The notes beneath the pieces are model-generated. The model was not told where the DNA came from and made no database searches. It saw only the letters and a program-made list of their open reading frames with translations. From Hevea brasiliensis (lineage: Eukaryota; Streptophyta; Magnoliopsida; Malpighiales; Euphorbiaceae): a stretch of 64,000 bases of DNA. Of this stretch, positions 21,367-32,081 are shown one piece after another. The translations under genes and the position numbers were made by a program. The first letter of the stretch is position 1. Every line of letters starts with the position of its first letter. The DNA lies in NCBI RefSeq assembly GCF_030052815.1, contig NC_079505.1:11281650-11345649 (forward strand), read 5' to 3'.

Positions 21367-24300
21367 GACCATTCATCAATTAACACCTAATAATCCAATA
21401 GACTCAGAAATTCCTCCGGTTAATTTTGAAATCCCCATAACTGCCATTACTTCAAGTGATTCTGAGGAAAATCTCACAGAAGAAAGCAATGAAAGGGATG
21501 AACCTTCCCTCGTGCCTCGTGGAGACAAAACACGCACCATAAACTTAGGCACTGAAGAAGTAAAAAGGGAACTTAATGTAGTGGAGAGTGAAGAACTGGG
21601 AGATATGATCAGTTTGCTTAGAGAATTCCTGGACGTATTTTCCTAGAGCTATGATGATATGGTTGGTTTGGACCCCCAGATAGTGACGCACAAAATTCCC
21701 CTTATTCCGGGGACAATCACGGTGAAGCAGAAATTAAGGAGAATGAATCCTGACACACTGCTCAAAGTTAGGGATGAGGTCAAGAAACAGTATGACGCTG
21801 GGTTCCTGGAAGTAGTCAAATATCCCCAATGGGTAGCTAACGTCGTCCCGGTAATGAAGAAGGACGGGAGAGTCAGGGTATGCATTGACTACAGGGATCT
21901 TAATAAAGCGAGCTTGAAAGACGATTTCCCTCTCCCTCATATTGATGTTTTAGTTGACAATGCTGCGGGATTGGGCAGGTGTTCGTGTATTGATGGGGCA
22001 TCAGGGTACAATCAGATCCCAATGGACGAGGAAGACAAGGATAAAACTGCTTTCATCACTCAATGGGGAGTATTTTGCTATCGGGTCATGCCTTTCAGGT
22101 TAAAGAATGCTGGTGCTACCTACCAGCGCGCAATGGTCACATTATTCCATGATATGATGCATAAAGAAGTGGAGGTGTATGTAGATGATATGATCATCAA
22201 ATCCCGGGGAGAAGAAAGCCATATGCGGGTGCTGAGGAAAGTATTTGAGAGACTCAGGAAATATCATCTGAAACTGAACCCTGCCAAATGCATATTCGGA
22301 GCTAGATCTGGGAAATTGTTGGGATTCATAGTGAGCGAGAAGAGAATAGAAGTTGATCCGGACAAAGTCCGAGCCATTCAAGAGATGTCATCCCCAAAAA
22401 CAGAAAGGGAGGTGCGTAGTTTCTTGGGAAAGTTGAACTACATATCAAGGTTTATTTCCAATCTCACTGCGAAAGCTGAGCCAATTTTTAGATTGCTCCG
22501 GAAGAACAACTCTACTCAATGGAATTCTGTTTGCCAAGAGGCCTTTGATAAAATTAAGCAGTACCTGTCAAACCCACCAGTATTGGTTCCTCCAACATGG
22601 AAGGCCTGCGATTCTCAGATATGGCAGTCCAACAAAGCTCAATGGGATGTGTTTTGGGGCAACATGATGATACTGGCTGAAAGGAAAGAGCCATTTATTA
22701 CCTGAGCAAGAAGTTCAATGATTGTGAATCAAGGTACTCTTTCCTAAAGAAAACTTGCTGCGCGCTAGCCTGGACAGCGAATCGCCTCAAACACTACATG
22801 CTGAATCACAAGACATGGCTCATCTCCAGGATGGATCCTATCAAATATATATTCGAAACCCCATTCATGCCAGGTAGGATAGCCAAGTGGCAGGTAATTC
22901 TCTCCCAATATGACATAGTCAATATGACCCAGAAAGCGGTGAAGGGTAGTGTAATCGCCGATCTCCTAGCAGAAAACCCTATCCAAGATTATGAAGCTCT
23001 GGATTTTGAGTTCCCCGATGAGCATATTAATGAAGTAGACTGCGAAAAAGAGGAGCCAGCCGATGTATGGGAAATGTATTTCGATGGAGCTGTCAATTTG
23101 TCCGATAATGGAATTGGAGCTGTATTGATATCCCCGGATGGAAAACACTTTCCGATAGCTATTAAGTTAAGATTTGACTGCACCAACAACGTCGCAGAAT
23201 ACGAAGCTTGTGTAATGGGTTTACAAGCTGCTATCGAAATGAAAATCAGAAAGTTGGAGGTATACGGAGACTCAGCTCTGATCATTTATCAAGTCAAAGG
23301 GGAATGGCAAACTAAGGATCCGAAGCTGATCCCATATCAGAAGTACTTACTGGAGCTGATTAAGAAATTCGAAGAAATCTCTTTCACTCATCTTAGTAGA
23401 GACAAGAATCAATTTGCTGATGCCTTAGCTACTCTAGCTGTTATGGCTCAAATAGAAGAAGGACAGACAACTCAGTTATTAAGGATTAAAGCAAGAAGTG
23501 AGCCAACATACTGCTTCATGATTGAGGAAGAACCCGACGGTAAACCTTGGTACCATGACATCCTGGTCTACATCAGAACCGGAGAATTCCCTTCAGGGGC
23601 AAGTAGAAACGAAAGAAGGATGATTCGGAGGTTAGCATTGGGATACTTCTCCAGTGGAGAAGTCCTATACAAGAGGAGCTCCAACGGTGAATTGTTGAGA
23701 TGTGTGGGTGCAAAAGAGGCGAAGAGAATCCTTTTCGAGACTCATGAAGAAAATTGTGCAACCCATGCCAACGGGCATATGATGGCTAAGCAAATCATGC
23801 GACGTGGGTATTTTTGGACTACAATGGAAAAGGATTGCATTGAATACTTTCGAAAGTGCCATAAGTGTCAGATCTACGCGGATCCGATAAATGTTCCGCC
23901 TCACAAATTGTTCAACCTCGTCTCACCATGGCCTTTCGCAATGTGGGGCATCGATGTGATTGGTCCCATCAACCCTAAGGCATCCAATGGGCATAGATTT
24001 ATCCTAGTAGCCATCGACTATTTCTCCAAATGGGTCGAAGCAACGTCATATGCTCACATCACGTAGAACACATTTCTCAAATTCCTCAGAAACAACATCA
24101 TCTGCCGGCATGGTCTCCCCAATGAAATCATCACTGACAACGCCAAGAATCTGAATGGTCCAAAGATTCAAAAATTATGTGATCAATACAAAATCCGACA
24201 TCTCAATTCCTCCCCATACCGTCCCCAGATGAATGGAGCGGTGGAAGCCGCAAATAAAAATCTCAAGAGGATAATCTGGAAAATGACGGTCACATATAGG

Positions 24301-24795
24301 GATTGGCATGATATGCTTCCCTACGCTCTTCACGCATACCGGACTTCTGTGAGAACCTCAACAGGGGCAACTCCATACTCACTGGTTTACGGGATGGAAG
24401 CAGTATTACCTATTGAAGTTGAAATTCCTTCCCTAAGGATTCTGAAGGAATCGGGGATTGATGAGTCAGAATGGATCCAGTCGATGTTGGATCAGTTAAA
24501 CTTGCTGGACGAGAAAAGGTTAGCAGCAGCATGTCATGGGCAGTTATACCAGAGGAGAATGGCTAGGGCATTTGACAAAAGCGTTCGACCACGCGAATTC
24601 CAACCCGGGGACCTAGTTCTGAAGAAAGTGTTGCCAAATCAAAACGATCCCCGGGGCAAATGGTCACCAACCTACGAGGGACCCTATGTGGTTAAAAAGG
24701 CATTTTCTGGAGGAGCCTTGGTCTTGACCCACATGGACGGTGAGGAATTCCCAAGACCTGTGAATGCTGACACCGTCAAGAGATATTATGCCTAA
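21367..24795 (+). pseudogene. Copy B: pol (RT, RNase H, second RNase H, integrase)
   Basis: Domain order is as in copy A: RT with YVDD (about 22178-22189), Ty3 RNase H, a second RNase H keeping its GDS aspartate (about 23270), and integrase with zinc-binding end, DDE core and GPYVV C-terminus. Breaks: TAG at 21644-21646 where copy A has TGG, a 1-nt net loss in a rewritten patch at about 22600-22640 within RNase H, and TAG at 24064-24066 where copy A has CAG. The breaks differ from those of copy A, so they arose after the copies separated. Confidence 0.9.
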
Positions 24796-24829
24796 AAAAA
24801 AAAAAAGGTAGGGTAGGAGTGAAAAACCG

Positions 24830-25987
24830 AACCGTAGGTAAATAAATGGAATAAACCGGGTATCAGAGGGTACTGGTAAAGCGACCACATTAGAAGATTG
24901 GGAAATTCAGTTTAGTGTCCCCGGTCTAGTCACAAGGTATTAAGGAGTTAAAAGAAGCCTTATTCCGATCCCTGTCATCTTCGAATGCCAAAACCCTTAG
25001 TCTTAGGCTCTTACTAGGGGTAACTGAAATTAAACTTCGAGAGATCGGAAAAATCCTTATCCGACTCCCATTAAAATAAAAGAGATCGGAGGAGAGTTCT
25101 TATCCGGTTCTCAATCTAAAACTTTAACAAATATTCAAAAGAGACCGGAGGAGAGTTCTTATCCGGTTCTCAATCTAAAATTAAAAAAAAAAAACGTTTA
25201 AAAGAGATCGGAAGAGAGTTCTCATCTGGCTCTCAACCCAAATTTTAATAAATACTCAAAAGAGATCGGAGGAGAGTTCTTATCCGGTTCTCAATCTAAA
25301 ATTAAAATAAAATGTTTAAAAGAGATCGGAGGAGAGTTCTTATCCGATCCTCAAATCTAAAACTTTAATAAATATTAAAGAGATCGGAGGAGAGTTCTTA
25401 TCCGATTCTCACCTAGAATTTTAATAAATAATTTAAAAGAGGTCGAAGGAGAGTTCTTATCCGATTCTCAATCCAAATTTTAACAAATATTTTAAAAGAG
25501 ATCGGAGAAGAGTTCTTATTCGATCCAAAATTCTAATTTTAATCTAAAAGAGATCGAAGGAGACTTCTCATCCGATTCTCAAATTGAATTTTAACCAAAT
25601 AACCCTTTCAAACAAAATTAACATACAACAGTAACTCACTAAGATTGTCTCATTTACTTACGTATCTAGGTAATCCAAATTTAGTGAAAAATCAAATATT
25701 CCTTTTGTTAAAAGGATTAACATTTCCATTCAAGCCCTCCTAACTAATTTATAAAAAATGCAAAGTTAAATCTACTTACCCTTATTAAGGGACGAGGTGG
25801 GGTGCCTAACACCTTCCCCACCCATTTACGGACTCCGAACCTAGAATCTTTGTTTTGAAGTGGTTTCATTTTAATTTATTCTCGCAAACGGTTTTCTTTA
25901 ATTTCTCTCAAAATTAAAGTGGCGACTCCTCACTCTTTTCCACTTCGGTGAGTATTCGTCTCGGCGACCGCAAAATACATTGCGACA
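24830..25987 (+). repeat. Truncated 3' LTR of copy B
   Basis: Equivalent to about 13251-14469 of the full LTR, ending TGCGACA. About 30 bp after the pol stop the sequence jumps from the first 3' UTR hairpin directly into mid-U5. About 1.4 kb of 3' UTR and 5.0 kb of LTR are missing, with an AA-level microhomology at about 24821-24830. U3 and the promoter are lost. Confidence 0.92.
25038..25590 (+). repeat. U5 hairpin-forming tandem repeats (truncated LTR)
   Basis: Same array as at 650-1260 and 13463-14075, but with one unit fewer near 25490. Confidence 0.85.
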
Positions 25988-26091
25988 ATAGAATAAGATA
26001 TAATTGAAATTTTATAAATTTTAAAAGAATAATATGAAAATACATAAACTTTAAACCATCTCGTGCCACTGAATCAGTGGGTTGAAAAGCC

Positions 26092-26130
26092 ATTATAAAA
26101 TGATGGTTAAAAAAACCATCATTTTATAAT
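26092..26130. repeat. Perfect 17-bp-arm hairpin
   Basis: Arms 26092-26108 and 26114-26130 are exact reverse complements around a 5-nt A loop. It lies about 100 bp from the end of the Tat/Ogre array. Confidence 0.9.
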
Positions 26131-26225
26131 CAAAAACCACCTTTTTTTTGGGGAGTTCTCAAATAAGGAGAGAAACCATACCAACCACTATGAAATAATG
26201 GAAAACTATGATCCAAATAGGTTGT

Positions 26226-26804
26226 AAAAGAGTATTTCTTTTAACTTATAAACTAGTTAAATCAGCTATAAACTATAAATATAAACTTTACCTGTTTGTT
26301 CATAACTTTTTTTAGGCTTATAAGTTGAATATATAAGTTAGAAAAAAAAAAATAAGCGAGGGGAGATTAACTTTTCAATTTAGTATTTATAAACATTATG
26401 CTTACAAGTTAGTTTGAAAAAATATTTTAGCATCTTGTTTTCATTTAACTTTTAGAATTTAACCACAAATCTATTAATATTTTTTTAGTTATTTTAATAA
26501 TAAATGTACTTATAGACTATTTTTTTCCAAATATGTTAATAGCTTATGAGTTACTTACATGTACTTTAATCAAACACATAACTGTTTAAAATTTTAAATG
26601 CTTATAAATTTAAATTAACCTATAAATACTTAACACTTATAAGCTAATTTTCATAAATTAAGTCATTCACCTTTTACATTTGCTACAATATTATTTGCAC
26701 CCGTAGGTTTATTTTTATTAATACAAACTAAACGTTAATTTATTTACAATTTCCTACTTATAAGTAGGTTTTACTGATTTATAAGTCAAATCAAATACTC
26801 TTTT
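26226..26804. mobile_element. Probable MITE with terminal inverted repeats
   Basis: The left end AAAAGAGTATTT followed by TTTAACTTATAAA is mirrored at the right end (26793-26804 and inward), giving roughly 30 bp of imperfect inverted repeat. Internal CTTATAAG-like motifs occur in both orientations. There is no coding capacity and no clear target duplication, so the superfamily is undetermined. Confidence 0.55.
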
Positions 26805-27209
26805 AATATCTTGAAGTTAAAAAGGTTTCTACTTTTCTCCTTTTGCAATTTATCTCTTTCCTTTTTATGCCCTAGTTTCTTAGTTTTTATGAAGAATTTA
26901 TGTTTGATTTGTTATGGGTTTGTAAATTTTAGGCTTGAATCATTCCCCTGATTTCTGGAGATAAGCAATTTAAGGGTCTCAGACTCCAGAATCTTCAGGT
27001 GCATCTTTTTAATCTTTAATTAGAAGTCATATATATGCACATATGTCACTTTTAACTCAATTGTTTTCATGCTCATTTCCACAAGCCTCCCCTTCTTCTA
27101 CTTTCCTTCCCTTCTTACGGCATCTCATGCTCTCCTTATGAAACTCCATTTCTTGCGCATTAAATCTTTCTCCAAACACCTTTTCGGCTTAAAATCGGCC
27201 TAATTTGGA

Positions 27210-27249
27210 CCCATAGCACCTCTAGCCTACCCATAGCACCTCTAGCCTA
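27210..27249. repeat. 20-bp tandem duplication
   Basis: Two adjacent identical 20-bp units starting CCCATAGCACC, followed by a partial third. Confidence 0.9.
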
Positions 27250-28566
27250 GCCATAGCATATGAACGGTACGTAGCTCTGTTACAGTTGGTCACCAGAGTA
27301 TCATTGATAAAACACCATCACCTACTTCTTAATGTGATGATTTTGCCCAGTTCCAAGAAACCCAGATTGTAATGAAGAAGGGAAAGAAAATGAGGGGAGT
27401 GGAGGAACGCAAAGAGTACCAGATTCTTTTTACCTCTTTCCCATTTTCTTGGGCTACTGGCAATGGTAATTGTTAATGATGGTGATTGATTTCCCTTATT
27501 GCTTTTGCTTGACGCACCATCATAAAACTTGCCTTGGTGGCGACAGAGGCGACAATGACAAACTACTTCTAAAAGGTGGTGGAAGCGTTCAACAACAAAG
27601 AGACGAGGCATTAAATGGTGCTTAGGGAAGGGCGAAAGGGTAAAGGGGTCTGCTTACGGAGAAGAAAGTAAAGAAAATGAGGGGGGAGTCGATGAACTGC
27701 TCTCAATTACTTGGTTGTCGGTGACATTGTGCAGTACTGCCATTGTTGAACATAATTCTCTCCGTTTCTTATCTCCTCTTATTTTGTGAGACTATATTTC
27801 CTGTTGAATGTAATTCCCTCTACCTGTTGAAATTGTTCCTATAAAATCAACTCCTTAAATATATTAGTTAGAGGATGTTAGAAATTAGTTTAATGATTTG
27901 ATATATTTTTGTCAAAAAATTTATTTTTGAAAATATCTTTTTAAATTATTTTTTAATAATATTCAATGTGATATTTTTATTTTAAAACATTTTTTTTTAA
28001 TCTTTCAAACGTAATAAATAGATTATGTTTAGAAAAGCAACTCCTCAAATACATTAATCAGAAGATATTAAAAATTAATTTAAAATTAAATTTAATATTT
28101 TTTAATTATAATAATTCAAAAGTACTATTTACTATTTTATTTTAATCACATAATTTAATGTATATATTTTATATTTTATATTTTTATATTCATATCTTAA
28201 AATTTTGTTAGTGATAAAATTTTTAATTAATTATAATTATTTATATATATATATAATTTTTTTAAAAAAATTTTAATTAATTATAATTATTTATATATAT
28301 AATTTTTTAAAAAATAATCCACTATTTTTTAATATGTAAAAATTTAAAAAATATATTATTTTAAAAACATATAATATGATAACCAAAGTTTTAAAATTCT
28401 AAACTTAAAAATTTTGAAAGATATGATAAAGAAAATTTTAGATAGTCTTTTTTGTATGAGATAAGATTTTAGAAAAATTTTAGAGCATGTCTTTGAATTT
28501 TATTTCGCGTTTTATTTCTATTTTTTAATTTTAATTTATTATTAAAAAATCTCTATATTTTAATTT

Positions 28567-28571
28567 TATTT
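28567..28571. other. Target duplication of element C, left copy (TATTT)
   Basis: Matches TATTT at 62757-62761 directly after the C 3' LTR. Confidence 0.85.
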
Positions 28572-30569
28572 TATAACACCCTTAATTTTTAAATTTATTA
28601 TTTTATAGGTAAATATTAATATTTTATTTTATTAAAAATTTTGAGAAATTATTTGAAGTTTTTCGAATTTTAGAAATCAGATTTGATTTTTCAAAATTAA
28701 TAAACTTTGTTATTTTTACGAATTAATTTAAAGACCACGTGGCAAAAGTAAAAATATATTTAGACTCTATAAATTTTTTTGAGTTATCTAGAATTTTTTC
28801 GAAATTTTTAGGTCTCATTTTTTGTCCCAAAGCAGAGCAAAAATTCAATTTCGGGTATCCTGAATCAAACCGGCCAAATCGAACTGAACTGAATCAGACT
28901 GATCGAATCGAACCAATCCCCTTCCTTCTTTTCTTCTCCTTCCTTCTCTCTCCCCGACGCCCCACTTCTCCCTCCCATTTCTCTCTACTCCCTCTCCCTC
29001 CGAGCCGGCCACCGCCTCCCCGCCCCTCCCTGTGTCGCCAGCGACCTTCCTTGCCTCTCCCCCGCTGTCGGCTAGCCTCCAGGTCTCCGAAAAACCAGGC
29101 CAAAAACCTCCCCTACATGTGCGCGCTCCTTCAATTTCCCGGACCGATTCCGATTGATTCGGCCACCGATTGGACCGGGTCTTATTCCAAAACCCATCTA
29201 CACCTCGAGAGCTTTCCATAGACACCAAGAGCACAAAAATCTATCGAGCGGTTTATTCAATTTTTTTCTGAAAATTTTTAGCCCATTTCAACTTTTGGGC
29301 TATATTTCTCATAAATCGTGAACCCCACAAAAAATTCGAGAGTACCGGAGTGTTCCCCTCGACAAGAGCTTCGCAGTAATACCCATTTAAAAATTTTCCA
29401 ACACTGTATTTTGGTGAGTCCCATGGAGCTTCACAGTATTTTTTCGAACATTAAATGAGCTTAATAAATTTTGTAAAAAATTATGTACTAACCCCCGTGT
29501 TGTGGGCTTCAGATAGGTATGCTCATTTCGCGGAAATTTGACAATTGCTTGGGTTTATAATTTCGAACCGGGCAGACAGGCCACTGAGAAATTTTTAGAA
29601 TCGGGTCGAGATTATAGGCTACCCCACCGTTTTCAGATGTCCCGGACACGTCCCAAGGGTCGGAATTGGCATAGGTAAACCCGAACCCTCATTTTTCTTA
29701 ATTATCTAAGGGTGATTTTGATTAAAAGTCTATAAAATATTTGTGGTAGGTTAGAAAATTATAATTCCTTTTGCATTAGCTTAATAATATTGCTAATGAC
29801 CGTGGGGCAAAATTTTAGAATTTTTAGAGCTTATTTGGGTAGTTTTTGCAAAAGGGTTAGTTGTAGGGACTAAATGATAATTTTTCAAATTATGGTGGTT
29901 GACTGTTTGGATGGGCCCAGGAGGGGCCATGTGATGTGATTAAGTCGTGGATATGTGACTTGTGGATATAGAAGTATATTTTGAACCCTTTTGTAGGTTA
30001 GGTAGGTCCTAGGTATAAGAAAAACCCTGTCTGATTTTCGGCATAACTTAGGATGTCTTTGGTTCTTTTTAAGCTTGTATTGAATCAATTATATTAAACA
30101 ATTATAATGAAATTGTTAGGTGATCCGGGACAGCCTTCCTCCTCTGCCCAGCAGCTACAATGACCTCGGTTCACGTATGTAAGTAAAATATTAATTTTAA
30201 TTATAATTTTAATATTACTATATGTTCAGGCATGTCATGCATCACTTATAAATATATATATTTATGTAATTAAATACTAGACACGTTTTATATTACATCT
30301 TTATTTGATAAAACGCTATGGATATTGTTTTATGGTAATTTAGAGCAGTGTGCGTGTGTTGGCGTGCGTGTGTTGGCGTGCGTGTGTTGGCGTGCGTGTG
30401 TTGGCGTGCGTGTGGTATTGGATATGGACAGGACGGGTAGACGCTGCTGGAGCTTGACTCGCTGGTACACGATCCTTTTATGGATAAGTTCAGGTAGGCA
30501 CGGCTCGAGATGATCTCGCTAGCCCCCGCATTTAGTCTATTAAGGGAAAGTCTGGCTTGAGATGTACTC
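28572..30569 (+). repeat. Element C 5' LTR, first part
   Basis: Starts TATAACACC (canonical TGTAACACC, second base G to A). It aligns with 48927-49957 followed by 61082 onward. A pyrimidine-rich GC-rich stretch lies at about 28915-29050. Open frames there are not shared in frame with the 3' LTR. Confidence 0.92.
30349..30415 (+). repeat. 14-bp GT-rich minisatellite in the C 5' LTR
   Basis: About four units of GCGTGCGTGTGTTG. The C 3' LTR has only a short version at about 61817-61847, so the array expanded after insertion. Confidence 0.9.
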
Positions 30570-31124
30570 TGTAACACCCCTATTGGTATAACCTGGTATA
30601 TTTTACTGTTCCGGTGACCGGTGTCGGTCCGGACAATTATTGGGATTAGGGCCACACCTAAGACAACTTGAGAAGCCATAAACATAAATAATTAGTAATA
30701 TTTAATTAGTTAACTACAAATAAGAAAAACAGAACATAAGAGGTTAAACGAGCCGAGAGTCACAGCGATAAGTGACCTCCTGAACGCATCATGAAGTCAT
30801 TTTAAACCCAAATTTCAACCGTAAAAGTGACGCCATGGTCCTTAGGACCCTTATGAACACAAAGTGGAAAAGAGAAAATCATGAAAAAGAACTGTTAAGC
30901 TACCAAATAATTAGGTCGTGAGCCTAAGAAATATGGAATTATTTGCAAACCGGGATGAACCGGCGAGGGGCAATTTGGTCAATTGACCCCGAGAGCTGAC
31001 TCCTGACCTAACTGTCAAATAAAATCGGAGAAAAGAAAATTTCGAAATTAGGAATTAAATTAAAGAACTAATAGAAAAATTAAAAAAAAAAAGAAGAGAA
31101 AATGAAAAAGTTGAAAAGTTGATG

Positions 31125-31142
31125 ACATCATCATGATGATGT
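31125..31142. repeat. 18-bp perfect palindrome in the D LTR
   Basis: ACATCATCATGATGATGT is its own reverse complement. Element E has a comparable ATGACATCA/TGATGTCAT palindrome at 50500-50520, at almost the same distance from its LTR start. Confidence 0.85.
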
Positions 31143-31843
31143 AACTATGACCTCATAATTAATTTTAATTTAATTAACTAATTGACTAAGTCAAATTAAA
31201 GACTAAAAACAAAATTGAAAAACCAATTTTTTTTTACTTCTTCTTCTTCTTTTTTTTCCTCTTTCCCGTAGCTCTCTCCTCTCCCTCTCATTTCCATGAA
31301 AAGCCACCATTAAAGCTTGCATACAAGCTTTAATTCTTCCACTCAATTCTCATAACTCCCCTAAAATACCCTACTAAAGCTTGTTATTACTACTTAAGAA
31401 GGAGATTACAAGGAGAAAGAAGAGCAAAAGTTAGGGTTTTGAAGATTTAAGAAAGGTTAGTGTGTTAACTTGTTATTTTACTTCTTTAAATGCATATGCA
31501 ATGGTTGACATGAGCTTAGGATTTATGAAATGAAATAAAAACATGGGAGAAGGACCAAACTGAAATTCAGCCTAGTTGAGGGGAGTATGAAATTGAATGG
31601 TTTGATGCATTAGAATGAGTTTAAAAGCTTTGATTAGTTGAATGGTTAGGATTAAGTGCACTACTTGTGGTTAAATGCAAGAGTTAGTAAGATTAGGGTT
31701 TGTAGGCTAGGGTTTGTGAACCAAAATTTGGAGAAAAATATAAATGGCATGTTGGACCTATTGTGAAGTGAAATAATGGTCAATTATGACCAAATAACTT
31801 GTGTGGGAATGATAGGAAACTAAGTTAAATTCGGAGGTCCAAT

Positions 31844-31867
31844 GGTCATGCTGCTGGCAGCATGACC
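31844..31867. repeat. 11-bp-arm hairpin in the D LTR
   Basis: GGTCATGCTGC and GCAGCATGACC around TG. Unchanged in the 3' LTR at 40336-40359. Confidence 0.9.
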
Positions 31868-32050
31868 AAACCCACTTTGAAGGACCAAAACTCAAATTTT
31901 ACAAGTCTAATTGATATGCCACCAATTGGGGATGAAAATAGACATAAAAGAGCACAATTTTCATTAAGGAACCATGGCCAAAAACTGACCAAAACTTAGT
32001 GAAACAATTGACCAAAGTGAGTTGATAGCAGGCTGCCACTGCACTAAACT

Positions 32051-32081
32051 GACCAAATGAACAGTAACTGTTCATTTGGTC
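32051..32081. repeat. 15-bp-arm near-perfect palindrome in the D LTR
   Basis: GACCAAATGAACAGT, a single A, then its exact complement. It is kept in the 3' LTR at 40543-40573 although neighbouring bases differ. Confidence 0.92.

Larger units (their letters stand above)
1..25987 (+). mobile_element. Tandem Tat/Ogre-type Ty3/gypsy array (LTR-int-LTR-int-LTR)
   Basis: Three LTR copies of one family (1-1390, 8243-14469 and about 24830-25987) alternate with two internal regions on the same strand. The middle LTR serves as the 3' LTR of copy A and the 5' LTR of copy B. The lineage call rests on an extra ORF before gag, a pro-pol intron, a second RNase H domain in pol and very long LTRs, a combination known from Tat/Ogre elements. 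Copies A and B are nearly identical where they overlap, so the array is fairly young. Unequal recombination between LTRs of two identical elements is the simplest origin; insertion of one element beside another is less likely. No target duplication can be checked because the left end lies outside the window. Confidence 0.9.
25988..28571. other. AT-rich flanking DNA between the two retrotransposon blocks
   Basis: No convincing gene. It holds a perfect hairpin (26092-26130), a MITE-like inverted-repeat element (26226-26804), a 20-bp tandem duplication (27210-27249) and very AT-rich sequence at 27880-28560 with an approximately 48-bp near-duplicate at about 28216-28312. An antisense open frame of about 97 codons at 27318-27611 has no recognisable domain. 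The last 5 bp are the target duplication of element C. Confidence 0.7.

Noticed and set aside
27318..27611. Minus-strand 97-codon frame in the flank
   Set aside because: No domain, no TATA box and no repeat support.
28739..29221. Proline/serine-rich open frame in the C 5' LTR, with a similar one at 49269-49633 in the 3' LTR
   Set aside because: It comes from a pyrimidine-rich LTR stretch, and the two LTRs do not keep the same frame, so coding selection is unlikely.
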